DNA of 64,000 bases from the NCBI GenBank assembly GCA_013399695.1, contig VXAU01004747.1:1526173-1590172 (forward strand), read 5' to 3'. Source of the DNA: Formicarius rufipectus. Lineage: Eukaryota > Chordata > Aves > Passeriformes > Formicariidae. The notes beneath the pieces are model-generated. The model was not told the origin of the DNA, did no database searches, and saw nothing but the letters and a program-made list of their open reading frames with translations. The position numbers were made by a program, and so were the translations under genes. Of the stretch, positions 1 to 13,000 are shown piece by piece (the stretch's first letter is position 1; every line of letters starts with the position of its first letter).

Positions 1-3000
1 GGGGAAGGGTCGGTGGCAGCGATGGTCGCGTCCCGCTGCTCCTGCCGCACACCCGCGGCGCGGTCGGCGCGCCGTCCACTCGTGTTTTCTGGCGGATCTC
101 CTAAAGCAGGTGCTGAACGACGGCCAGAGCTGTGCCGCCACTAGTGGCTGTGGGAGCCCGAGCCTCCGAGACCACCGGCACCGAAACAGCTCTAGCTGCT
201 TAAATTTTCATTCTCCCCTGTCATCTTAAAACTTCCCCTCGTCGCTGGCACCGCTCAGGGCCGTGAGAAAATCGCTGTTTTCCACCGAAATGCAGCGAAA
301 AGACGCGCCTGTGTGTGACGCTTTTTTATATGTATTTTTTGCGACACTGAGCAGCTCCTGAAAACCTGTTTAAAATGTCATTTCAATTTCGGTCTCTGCT
401 GTGGGCTGGAGACGGGGTCCTGGCTCAGTTCACTGCTCTGCTGGGCTGTAATCCCAAATAGCTCAGCTTTGGGGGTGGGAGTGTCCAAAGCATCCTTGCT
501 TAGTAGCTGGGAGATAAAATCGTATCAGTTCTTTGAGATTTCTAATTGACATCGATTTGCCGTGTAGCTTGGGGCAGAATTTATACCCCTTTTTTCCTTT
601 GTAATGTATAAAATTTTCCTTTGTAATGTATAAAAGAATAATATACTTTATGAAACTGTAAGGGGCTGGCTTAGTTATTGCTCATAAAGTTTGATGGTGC
701 AGATCGAAGGCAGTGTTTGCTCTTGTTTAAGCACCATGTAATGAGTTCTCAGGTTCCACACAGACGCAGAGAGGAATTGATGAACCCAGAAATGCCTCTG
801 AACGAGGTGTGCCCCCAGAGGTGTGATTCAGCTGATGAGTAATTTAGGAAAACCAGCTTCACTTTCCTCCCCAGCTCCAGGGGTGGATTTTCCTGGGGGG
901 AGGTCTATGACAGTACTGCCTTTTTATGTGCTCCCATATGCATTTATCTCGTGGTTTGAAAATTCCACAAGGATTTTCACTTGGTTTTTAAGTCATCTTC
1001 TTGGTGTCCCTCTCCTCTGAGGGACCCCTCACTGCCTTGGGCACCTTCCTGCTGGCAGGACACTGCTGGGTAACAGCAGAGCCCAAGGTTTGAGTTGGTT
1101 GTGGGTGCAAAGCTGTTCGGATTCAGGGCAGAGGGGTTGTTTCTGTTTAGGTTGGAATCTCCACTGCCCTCTGTTCCGCAAAGCAGAGCATCTCCAGGAG
1201 TGTGAGGAAGAGGATCCTGTGTACTGGAGGGCTGAGCCACTGCCCGGGAGAGGCAGCTGAAGCCCAGCCCTTGCCTTTCTGCCAGGTATTCGACGGGCTA
1301 ATGAAAGCAGCAGAAGCCCTTGGTGGTCTTGGTTTCCTACCACTTTGTTGACATGTTTTAGCCTTGGGCTGGGCCAGGATGGTTTTCTGCAGTAGCATGG
1401 CACTCTGCTTCAGGGGCCGAATCCTCTTCACCACAGAGGGTACAGGTGCTCTGGTGGCACTGGGTTTATCACTGATGCTCCAGAAGCACCTGAGGTTTCT
1501 CACAGTGAATGTAGACACTGATCTCTGGGTAGGTGAAGGTGTTTTAAAAGGCACAGATTTAGGTTTTGGATGTTGGCTGTTTCTCCTACTTTATATTTTT
1601 TGTGACTTGTTGCTAAGAAAGTTCTTGGGCTCTTTAAAAGAGGTAGGTTTGATCCCCTGACATTCTTAATTCTTCAAAATTAATCCGTAGACTTTTGCCA
1701 TTTAGCCCAAGTTAAGTCTGTAATAAAGATATGGTTTAACTTGTGAGAGCAGGAATAGTTTTCTTCATCAGATATTAAATCTGATGCATTGAACACAACA
1801 TTCTTTAAAGCTCAGTGGTTAAAATTTGTTTCTTGTGCTGGAATTTACTCTTCCAGAGCAAATCTTATCAGATTTATGTTTATTCCTCACTTGTGGTATT
1901 GCTGTCTGATAGTGAAATAGTACCATCAAATGAAGAGTCTGAGAAGTAATTTGGATTATCAATTTTGTCATGTTGAGGTTTATTTGGGGTGGTCTTAGCT
2001 GCAGTCAGTTGGAGGGTGAAGAGCTGTTTAATATCCATCCAGATGTTGCGCACAAGTGTTAATCTTGAAGCAGCCTTCCTTGCTGTGGTAATGTTTTGCA
2101 AAAGCCAAATGAGGCAATGCATAAAAAACCCCAAAGCTTTCATTCATCTAGTGAAAAGTGAATACAAGGGTTTGGTCCAGCTGGTCCCTGAGGGTGACTG
2201 CTGCCTTGTACTGGGAGAACTGTGTCCACCCATTTAAGTGTTGGGTTATGAATAGGTTAGGAGAACATATCTGCTCCATCCAGCAGACTCAACTTCTTGA
2301 GAGCAGTGGTCATGGTCAGTGCTTAAATGTGTATCGAGGTGTGGAGAGATTGCTTTTGGAAGGGAAGAGTAATTTATCATAGAAATATGTTGAAACATGT
2401 ATTGAGGGAGCAAGAAGCTTGGAGGAGGATCCATCCCTTTGCTGTTTCAGGCATGGGAGTGTCTGACAAATTAATTGGATAACACGTGGGTGGCATTTTG
2501 GAGAAGCAGATTAATAGCCATCTTATTGATAAGACAGTCTCCACAGGAATTTATTGTGGAAAGTTTACTGCTTCAAACCCACTTCATAAACCACACAGCA
2601 ACATCCTTTGGGTTCATGGATGGGAAAGGCCCTGCTATAAGGAGCCCTTTGCCATATTTTTTTCAATAAATCAGAAATTTATTTTCTGCTTCCTAAACCC
2701 ATATTTTTTTACTTTGTTATAAGCTCACTCTTTAAGTTTTTGAGTCCACTCCCTTTTTTCCTACTTTCTGAAAAAAAAAAATAATTAGGACTGTCATAAA
2801 ACTTTGGAAAAGACAGTGCAGTGTGGACAGATGCTGGGTGGAGAAGAACGTCTGACTCCTCATGCCACTGCCTGCACACAGATCAGGGAAAGCGTTCAGG
2901 TAACTTAAGGTGCATAATTGGATTAAATTGGATTAGATGGAGAGAAGAGGAAGCTCTCCTTATGAACAATGATCTCTTGGCCGTGAAATTTTCTCTTCTG

Positions 3001-3686
3001 TGGTCAAGAGCTATAGCATGGCAGTAGAAGCTTCTTGATGTGGGTTGATATGGTCCTGAAGATAGTGGGATGGAGAGAACCTGCTGTGCAGTGGTCGCAG
3101 GCAGAAAACTAATGGAAAAAGCTATTCTATTGTTTTAAATACATGCATGGATTTCTTCTGCTGCAGTTTTATAAAGTCTTGTTTCCTTTAGTGGTTTTTT
3201 TTCCCCCAGTTTTCAGTGTCCTTGTAATTAAAAGGAAGTTGAGTTCTTACCCCATTTCTTCATTGTCCAGATTCTCAGTGGGACAGGAGGGATGAAAACT
3301 CCCTAAAAATTGGGTGGCTGAATGGTTAATGCTGGAATTCTTGAGTTGTTTAGACAGGAGTGGTGGAACAAGACTCTAATATTTTAGATATATATTGGAG
3401 ATAGCTTTAAGTTCTAGTCTGTATGTGGATCTTGTTGTCTGGGAAGGTGTTGTAGGAGAGTCCTACTTCTCTCCCTGAATAACAGCAATAGTGCTGTGCT
3501 GCTGGCCACCTCTTGGTCTCTCTCTGGAGGTGTTCGGTTAGTGTGATGTGTTCTCTGAAAGTTTTGAAGGACCCAGAGCTCCCTTCTGTGCACACACACA
3601 CCATCATTCCAATCCTGACACAACACCAGGTGTCGAAGCATGTGGGTGATAAAGTAGCACTGAGCAAATTTTCTTCTGCTTTACAG
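1..3686 (+). other. SREBF2: SREBF2 intron 1, 3' part
   Basis: No coding exon is visible. The exon that would encode the SREBP-2 acidic N-terminus, ending in an ELTLGDID-like stretch just before exon 2, is not found, so it lies upstream. The first ~190 bases are GC- and CpG-rich and then fade into AT-rich intron, which suggests that the promoter CpG island and exon 1 lie just outside the window. The rest is unique intronic sequence with short homopolymers and a 22-bp tandem duplication at 592-635. The small ORFs here look like noise. Confidence 0.75.
592..635. repeat. 22-bp perfect tandem duplication
   Basis: Two adjacent identical copies, 592-613 and 614-635, each running TTTTCCTTTGTAATG then TATAAAA. 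They lie in SREBF2 intron 1. Perfect identity implies a recent duplication or slippage event, and no function is suggested. Confidence 0.9.
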
Positions 3687-4085
3687 AGATGCTGCAGTTT
3701 GTCAGTAACCAGGCAGGAGATTTTCCAGATCTGTTTTCGGATCCCTTGTGCAGCACCTTCCAGGGTGGCAGCAGCAGCGGCAGTGGAGGCAGCAGCAGCA
3801 GTGGGACCCTGGAGCCACAGATGCAATGTCCATACAGCCAGGTGCAGCTCCAAACCTTTCCACAGCCCCCTGCATCCCCCCAGCTCCAGAGCCTGCCAGT
3901 CAAAACGGCACAGACGACACCTCCAGCACCTTCACGCTCAGCCCCTCTCCTTCAGCCGCGGCCCTCGCTCCAGCCTCAGCTCCAGCAGCAGGCCGTCATG
4001 ATTACACCAACGTTCAGCTCTGCTCCCCAGACCAGGATTATCCAGCAGCCGGTCATCTACCAGAACACGGCCACAAGTTTCCAAG
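3687..4085 (+). CDS. SREBF2: SREBF2 exon 2
   Basis: Acceptor ttctgctttacag, donor CAAG|gtagca. The first two bases complete a Glu codon begun in exon 1; M1 is at 3689. It encodes residues 1-132: MLQFVSNQAGDFPDLF, a Ser/Gly-rich tract, a Pro/Gln-rich tract and the conserved end TRIIQQPVIYQNTATSFQ. This is part of the activation domain. Simple-sequence coding (AGC/GGC repeats) makes its length variable between species. Confidence 0.95.
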
Positions 4086-7000
4086 GTAGCACCTGCAGTG
4101 CTTAGGCTATGGGTGTGCCTGGTGCACTCAAGATTTCAGGGTGCTCAGGCGATGGGTGGGCCTGGGGCACTTGCAGTAATTTGCATCAGTATTCAAACTC
4201 CAAACATATTCTTGGCCTTGACAAGCCTGATGATCCTTTTCTTGTGGAATACACGACACTGTGGGGTGTTCATTCTCCTGCCTGTCTGCCTTTGGAGTTG
4301 GAGAGCATGAAAAATTGTCAGAAATGAGATATTAAGTGTTTTGTGTGACCTCTTGCCGTAGTTGTCATCTTGTTGTTCTCCTCTCTTTTATGGCCTTTTC
4401 CCCTGTGGCTCCTGGGAGCCTTGAGTAAAGCGAGTCTTTAAACATAGTTGTTGACAGCCCTGTTCTTCCACTGATGGGTTCACTGGGCAGATCAAGTCAG
4501 TCTCGTGTGAAGGCATATTTTATCTACCAAACTCTCGAGTGCAGTACTTGCATTGAGCAGAGACACCTATAGGGATATTTAACAATGATCAGATTTTCCT
4601 TTGTGAATGCCAGTTGACTTGATCCTCTTTAGTAGGTGTTGATTGTTTTCATGACAAATAGAATCCTTTGGTCCACCAAGATCAGGGAGTGGGAAAGTGC
4701 AGGTTGTATGTACAGCATAATGCCACTGAAGCAATGAGTTGTTTGCTATCAGACCAAAGGCTTTGTCTTTATTTTCTCTTAGCTGATCCTCTGTGCCTCT
4801 TGGAAAGCTGCTATTCTAGGTGCAGTGTCCTTTTGCAGGAGGCACCAAAGGAGCTGGAAGCTTCCCAACATGTGGGATGTGTTAGATGAATGCTGCCTAC
4901 TAAGAAGCTCTGGGAAGAAAAGGAGGGATCCTAGGAGCATTTGCAGGCTCTGGAAGGGAGACCTGTCTCTGGAGTATTTCTGACATCTCTTCTGCTTTTC
5001 AGTTCTCCAGCCTCAAGTCCAGGGCCTAGTGACATCCTCCCAGGTTCAGCCAGTTACCATCCAACAACAAGTGCAGACTGTGCAGGCCCAGCGAGTGCTG
5101 ACACAGGCTGCCAACGGCACCATCCAGACATTAACACCAGCCACAGTCCAGACGGTTGCTGCACCACAGGTCCAGCAAGTTCCAGTAAGTAAAAGTGCAG
5201 AATGGTACAGGGATCCAGCAGAGGAAGAAAGTGCTTTACCAGGTCTGATCTCCTGGCTTGCCAGGAAGAGGAGGTGAAACTTGTAGGGCTGGCAGTGCTG
5301 GCTAGGATTACTTTTGCACAAACATTTTTAAATGTGAGAGGTATTTCTAGCCAACCTGTGTCCCCAGAAGCATTATACTTCATGCAGAAGAGTCCCTGTT
5401 GTGAGCTGTGATGTGACTTCAGGTAGTGGGCAATGTGCAGAAATCATTTTCACTAAAACACTGGCTTAACTAAATGTCTAAAATAATTTTTGTAATTTGG
5501 TACTGCCAAACCAGATTGAAAACCTCACTTGAACAACCTTTCTTTGACTTTTGTCTACTTCTTTGCAAGTCCATAACCTCTACCACATGTATAAGGACTG
5601 CTTGATACTGGAATGTGTTCTTCCAATTCTTCTGTCACTTTTTAGAAATCTTTTTACTGCTACAAGTCATGTGATTTTTGTGTTAAAACATACCGATTCT
5701 TTTTAAGTCTTGTACAACTTCGTATTAAATAAAAATGTCTAGGGGACTCATTATGACAAGGTTGCTCTGGTTCAGTTGAACTGTGCCATCTATTGTGTTC
5801 TCTGAGAGTCAGAAAAGTATTTGGAAGAAATAAGAGCAAGCTGTATTTTGGCAAAATAACTTATAATTGATTTTGATCTGATTGATGTTTGTGGTACAGA
5901 TCCTTTTGGTGAAATTGTAGTAGGGAGGTAAAGTCTGCTAAAGCATACTGTCCTGGCTGTGTTAGACTCTGAGTACTCAGCCAGTTAATGTAGAGAGCTA
6001 ATTATAGGTGTAATTGGAGAGGGGAAGGCAGCTTTTCCATCAGCTCTTTTGTGTTTTTACGTACTTGTTTACTTCTGATGACTGATTTGAAAACTGATGT
6101 GCTGGTGGTTCCTCTGCCCCCATCCCTCAACCACTGTCCAGACTGTCCCATGGTCAGAGTTTGCCTTAGGGCTGACCAAAAGCATCCAGGTGATGCAGAG
6201 GACAAGGAAAGAAATACTTGCCCTTCTCTTTTGCCATCCACTGAGTTATAAATTAATTACAACTCTGACAGTGCTTTACCTCTGGCTGCTGAGATCAGCA
6301 GGGCAATACATGTCTGTTTTCCCCTTCACCTGTAACTCTTCTCAACCTAGGTTCTGGTCCAGCCTCAGATCATAAAAACGGATTCCCTTGTCCTGACAAC
6401 CCTGAAAGCAGATGGTAATCCTGTTATGGCTGCAGTACAGAACCCAGCGCTGACAGCACTCACTGCTCCCATTCAGACCACAGCTCTGCAGGTACCATAT
6501 GGATGTTCTTCCTTCCCTCTCCTCACTGATGTCCTTTCCTGTTTCATGCAAGGAAGAGATCTGAACTTTAGCATTCTGCAGTGGTGCCGACAGAAGGGGT
6601 TTTGAGGGCTGTTCTAGACATGTCCAGAGCAAGTAATACCCTGTTTCTGCCAAGGCTAAATACACAGACTGTGCTGATTGGCAGCCTCCCATGGCCAGTA
6701 AGCAAAGACCAAGGGCACATTTCTGTTTACTTTTTTTCTGGTGTTACAAGGGGAGGAATATGACCTAAAAACTCTGTCCAGTTTTTAACTTGAAACTGAA
6801 AGCTAACTTGCTCAGAGTACCTGTGGAACTTTCTTTTGCCCCTCAGTAGTGTCTAATAGTAGTATATTGAATGTGACAACCAATTAAGCTACTTTTGAAA
6901 GGGCATTTTTAGTGAGGATTCATTACTATCATTAGAGATGGCAGCTGTGCTTCATGGCCTCCACTCTGAGAAACTTATGCCCCCAAAGAAACATTTATTA

Positions 7001-10000
7001 CAGTGTCGTGTATTCTGACCAGTTATCTTTGTACAAATATTTACTGGGTGAGATAAACTTGGACTTAAATTTTGATCTTTTGCAGTAACAGGGTAGGCTT
7101 CTTACATACTTATTAACAACCAGGTTAAAACCTTCAATTAACCTACTTATTTTTAGATGATGTTTTCACACAAAGGTGAGCCTTACATGGTTATGTCTAT
7201 CTGAGACATGTTTGAACACATTGAGATTTGGTGGAAATTAGCCAAAAAAAGTGTAAGACTAAAATTCACTTATTTGTCAGGTCCCTATTTGAAATGAAAT
7301 TAGTTTCTGATTTCTCAATGAGAAGACTGTTCCAGAGTTGAAATTATTCCTGAAGTTGCCCCTGACTCGTTATTTTTATGTTTGTCTTTTGACAGAAATA
7401 ACTCATCCTCTCCATAACCACTTCCCTCAATCCTTGGTGTACTGTGGAGAATACATGTACCTTTCTCAATCTTGCTATGCTGAATTAGGTAGTCTAAACT
7501 TTTTTTTACTCCAGCTGTCCTAGAAGCCTCTCTGTGCAACTGTTCTGATGGGATTCATCATACTCCATCTCCAAGTACACAGCGCTTTAGTTTGGTGTAT
7601 ATGCTTTGTCCTACATCTAGGTGTACAAGTTGAAGCTTTTCATGCTACTGTATATTGCTCATTTTCTTAGTTCCTCATTCTAAGGCATTTTTATCATTTT
7701 TTGATTTTTTTTTTTCCTTCATTTAATCAAATTCAAATCACCTGTATTGCTCAAGCCAAGGTTGTTTTCCCGTAGTCAGGTCCCTTCTAACATTGTCATT
7801 ACTAGTTTAGAAGCAGTGCAGCCTGTCGCTGTTTTAGTGACTTTATTTGTCCACAGAAAAGGTGGATTTGGACACTTGGAGTGTAAGGATTGTAGGAACA
7901 AAGAGGAATCTCAGTTCATTTGTCTATTTAAGTGGATGAACAGAGCATAGTGTCAACAGAAGTGTTGATATTCTTGGAGAAGAAATGATATTCTTATTCC
8001 ACAGTGACCCATGTGGGAAACCAGAGTGACAGATTTTTCCTGTGTTCCTGTGCCAGTGCTTGTGCCAGCTAAGAAAGACAGTAGGAAATTGGCATCTCGC
8101 ATCTTTTCTGAGCTGTACAAACGTTTCCCGAGTCGTCTTTTGTTTTCTCTTTTGCCATCCTAAACCTTACCTAAATTGGATGATTGCTCTTGACACGTGT
8201 TACATGTGGTCTTTGTAGACCCTCGTTGGGAGCAATGGGACCATTTTGACCACAATGCCAGTGATGGTGGGACAAGAAAAGGTGCCTATCAAACAAGTTC
8301 CTGGGGGTGTCAAGCAACCCGAACCACCTAAGGAAGGAGAGAGGAGAACAACTCACAACATCATTGAAAAGCGTTACCGGTCATCCATAAATGACAAAAT
8401 CATTGAACTGAAGGACCTTGTCATGGGCTCAGATGCCAAGGTAAAGATGGGGCATAAGAGCAAATCTGGTATAATAAATACTTTGTCTTCAAAGGTGCTC
8501 ATTGCTCTACCAAGTGGTAACATGCAGCTGTTAGTAATGTGCACACGTGTATTGGGATAAGACCAGTGAGAAACACTTGTGTGATGGAAAGCTTGATAAT
8601 TGTATTCAGGAGGGGTCACCTGTAAAATACTAATTTTACTATGCAGGTGGTACTGTTTCTTGAAAATAAGCTATCTGTCATGTGTTTGTTCATATGTTAG
8701 GTCTGATTTAAAATAGGTCCTTTAGGTAGAGTATCCAAGTGGATGTTTTGATAAGTGCTAAACCAGATCTTACTTAATGTAAGTTTCGTTTTCCATGTGA
8801 CTGCAGCAGGGACGAGGGTTTAAGGAGCTTTCCGATTTATTTCCTTTAGATATTAAGCAGTAAAAACTCTTGCTTGCTCAATTATTGGAAACTTCCTTAT
8901 GCCACCTATTAAGGGTTGTCTTATTTGCTCATGCTGGTGGAGCAGGCAGCAGTATTCTTGATACTTCTGTGATCTCTGTACAAATAAATGCACTAGCAAA
9001 GTCACTTCCTATTGCTGAGTGGAATTGGAAGCTTAATATTTTTAAAAACATGGGTAATGTGCAGTGGCTTCATAGTACGTTCAGGTTGTGTTTACGAGAT
9101 AAACTTGTCCACTGCTGTTGCAAGCAGGTATTTTCTTGGGGATGACCAAGGGAGTGAGGCAAGGAGGGAACTTCTTACCTCAGAATTAGGCAGTGAATGA
9201 TTATCAGCAGACAGCAGCTTGTTCTATCCCAGAAGAGAGCCACTTCATTTACAAACTATGGTACTTTCAAAGGACTGTTTCTGGCTGAAACCTCCATGTG
9301 AGCACTATTGTAATTTGTATGTTAATATGTTTCCATTATACTATTTAAGGTCTTTGAGAGACCTCAGTTCTTGTGCATATGTCCAATACCTTGCCCACAG
9401 AGTATGGCCCACTGTTAGTTCCTTTGTAGCTACTGAGAGGTCCTTTACACTCTTTTCTATAACCACATGATACAGATGATTGTGCTATCCCTACAAGCAG
9501 GAGTGATCCTTTGATTCTCTTTATATGAAATGCTTTTTGTACATCTTAATTCCTTTCAGATGCACAAATCTGGAGTCCTGAGAAAAGCCATTGACTACAT
9601 TAAATACCTACAGCAAGCCAACCATAAGCTGAGACAGGAGAATATGCTTCTGAAGCTGGCTAACCAAAAAAACAGTAAGTTGTGGACACTGTGCAGCAGT
9701 GAGGAGGCAGTCAACATGAATGTAGGGTGTATCTTGAAGTTTCTTCTTGACTGAGGTTGTGTTGATAATGGCCAGTGTTATGCCAGGTAACAGAGTGAAT
9801 CTGAGAGATACTGTCAGCGTTCAGGATGGAGAAACACATACATGTTGCACTCTGATTTTTGCAGAGCTCTTGAAGGGCATTGACCTAAGCAGTCTGGTTG
9901 ACAATGATGTGGATCTGAAGATAGATGACTTCAACCAGAATTTGCTGCTGATGTCTCCTCCAGCCTCTGATTCAGGGTCCCAGGCTGGCTTCTCTCCCTA

Positions 10001-13000
10001 TTCCATTGATTCAGAGCCAGGAAGCCCGCTCCTTGATGATGCAAAGGTATTTATGACTGCTTTTGTCATATTCAAGGCATCTACTTCAGGGCCAGAATTT
10101 AAGTTCTCCTCATTCTCAGGAGTGGAACCAGCAGACATCTGGCAAGCAGATCTGTAGGGTTCAGGATGAGAAAGGTGCATCTGTATGTCTTATATTTTCT
10201 TAAATGGTCAGGACTACTTCCTGAGCTGTATTACCTGAGCCTTACCTTAGCTGCTAGAAGAGATGTGCTTATCCTTTAGCCCCTGTACAGTCTATGTGGA
10301 CTTACAGTGCTTGTTCATGACCTAAGTTGTCCACGGCTTTCCAGGATATGTATGTTCAGTAAGTAAAGTAGGACAACTTGGAAATGGATGATGACATCAG
10401 CTGTGGTTCATGAGACCATAAGTAATCACAGTAACAGAAAGCTGTTACCTATCTTTGGCTTACAGGTTTGTTTTATGGATATCACAGAAGTGGGTCTTCT
10501 GGGAGATCCTCAAAAAAGTCAGGTCAACAAAAGTTAATCCTAGCCTAAATCAAGGATTGAGTTAATACCTGAAATGACTGAAAGCAGGAGGAAGTTGAAA
10601 GCATTGAAATATTTCAGCCTTGTCTTGCTAAGCTAGGAAAAGCTTTACTGGTGTTCTTGCTGATCTTGAGCTCAAAAGCAGATTTTAAAGTATGTTCTGT
10701 TTCTCCTTATTCCCTACTACACCTTGGCGTAAATGCTTTTTGTGCTACAGAATGGTAAGCAGTTTCTTTTCTTTTTTCTCTCCACCCTTATTCCCTTGAA
10801 GGTTAAAGATGAGCCTGACTCTCCCCCTGTGGCGTTTGGTATGGTGGATCGCTCTCGAATACTCCTCTGTGCTCTCACATTCCTTTGCCTTTCCTTCAAT
10901 CCGCTGACATCCCTCCTGGATGTCCGAGGAACACCAGAGTCTGACAGCTTAGTGCGCCATGGCTCTGGCAGGAACGTGCTGACCATTGAGTCAGGTAATG
11001 AACTAGAATAGTTTGGGCACAGAAAGTGTCCAGCCTTATGTGGCCTCCCTGAAGGCCAAGGCCACCTCCAGCTGTGGTGGCTGCAGGTTTACGAGGTGGA
11101 TGGCTGGTGTGGTTCAGTGGGATGGTTTTGTGTGTTCATGGAGTTGAGCAACCTTTGTTTAATGGGTGGGGAGAGGTAGTAACTGTAGGGCTGGGTGTGG
11201 GAAGAGAGCCAGCTTGGGCCTGGTTCCAATTTACAGCTACATCTAGCATGCTTGCATGAAACCAGCTATGGCTCAGTGTGGTGAGGTTGACGTAGCACCC
11301 AGCAGCCTCGGCTTTTGGGATAGACCCTTTAAAGTAGTTCAGGGTAAGGAACATTTTCCTGTCCTCACCAATCTTTGAGGCATGCTCTTTATATATTTAA
11401 GGTAACTGACTGATTTTTGTAACTTAATAATAAAGTGTTACTACACTGTTGCTATGGGGTCTTGCAACTGACTTGTTTGATACACTTACTCCATAAAATT
11501 CATGGTGAAGAGTACAGCAGCTTAGGGGAGGACAGGGGATGCTGTAGGCATAGGATCATTTTCCTGACTGGCAAAATGTGCTTTCTCAGTGTTATATTGT
11601 AAATTTAATTAAGATCAGAAAGTGACATTGAAGTGCTGAATACCTGTGGGTGCATCCTACAGAAAAATCAGAAGATGAGATACTCTAGAAATAAGTGGTG
11701 ATTCAGGTTTTTTATACATCAGTCTTTTAAAAGTAACCATTTAGTTGGGAATGTGGCTTGGAGTTTGGGTGAAGAGCTGTTGATACAGGTGTTTCCTGAC
11801 TGAAATGCGATCTTTGCAAAAGCTGATTAAACATGTGGCAGGCATAGCAACACATCTTTCTTGGTCTGTGCTCGTTATGTTGCCAAGCTTTTGGTGTCCA
11901 GAGTAGCTTTTAACTTTCCTTTTGGGATGTCCATTGTAGATGCAGCTGGTTGGTTCGGCTGGATGATGCCCACGCTAATCCTGTGGCTTGTGAATGGAGT
12001 GATTGTACTGAGTGTGTTCATAAAGCTCCTTGTGCATGGAGAACCAGTGACCCGGCTACACTCAAGGTCGTCAGTCACCTTCTGGAGGCATCGCAAGCAA
12101 GCAGACCTAGATCTGGCACGGGTAAAGTTGACTTATTGTTTTGCATCAAATGTATCTTTTAGATGGGATTGTGGATAAGTGTTGCCTAGTGAGGCAGCGG
12201 CTTGGCACTTGGAAAAGCATGATACTCCTTGAGTGAACCATCCTGTCTGATTTCAGAGAAGCTGTTGCTAGGTCGTCCTGAGCAGATTGCTGTCCTCACT
12301 CAACCTAAGTTAGCGAGGCAAAGATGCCAGCATTGGAAGAGGCTCCTAATTTCTCTCCTTGTTCCTAGCTACTGCCTCTTGTATCAGGCTTTGGCAGCAA
12401 TATCTTGGATTTTATCCAGAATCTGACCTCTGCTGTGTCTGTCTGCTATCCTCCAGCCTCTTGGAAGTCCTCTCCGTTGTTGAGGCAACATTTTGCTTTT
12501 GATATGGGGACCCTGAAACTTCCATATTGTTTGAGAAGGCAGGAAGCTTCTTTCACCCAGTGCTGATGTGTCTCATAGGCAGTGCAGGATCAGAACAATG
12601 TGTGGGAGGGTATGTTTGGGGCCAGATTCCAAGCTGGTGTAAATTGTCACGATATTTTCTGGTTCTGTGATGACGTCCCTCTGCTAAAGATCTTTATACT
12701 GGCTTGCCTCTCAGTTTGTCTTGCTCCCCATGCTGAGAAGGTCCCAAAGTGACTCTGTAACGGTGATTTTTGTTGTTGAACTTTTTGCTGTGTTATTTGC
12801 AGGGCGATTTTGCTGCAGCTGCGTCAAACCTGCAGACTTGCCTGTCGGTACTGGGCCGAGCACTGCCAGCTTCCCGTCTGGACTTGGCCTGCAGCCTGTC
12901 CTGGAATGTGATCCGGTACAGCCTGCAGAAGCTGGCGCTGGTGCGGTGGCTGCTGAAGAGGACTTCTCATCAGTGGCGCGCAAGGGAGGCCACTGCAGGC

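Noticed and set aside
3513..4001. Overlapping plus-strand frames at SREBF2 exon 2
   Set aside because: They cross the splice acceptor or use the wrong frame; the frame starting at 3689 gives the recognisable SREBP-2 sequence.
4179..4186. Other ATTTGCAT octamers (4179, 16443, 63654)
   Set aside because: The number in 64 kb is near chance expectation and these lack accompanying motifs next to a B-cell gene.
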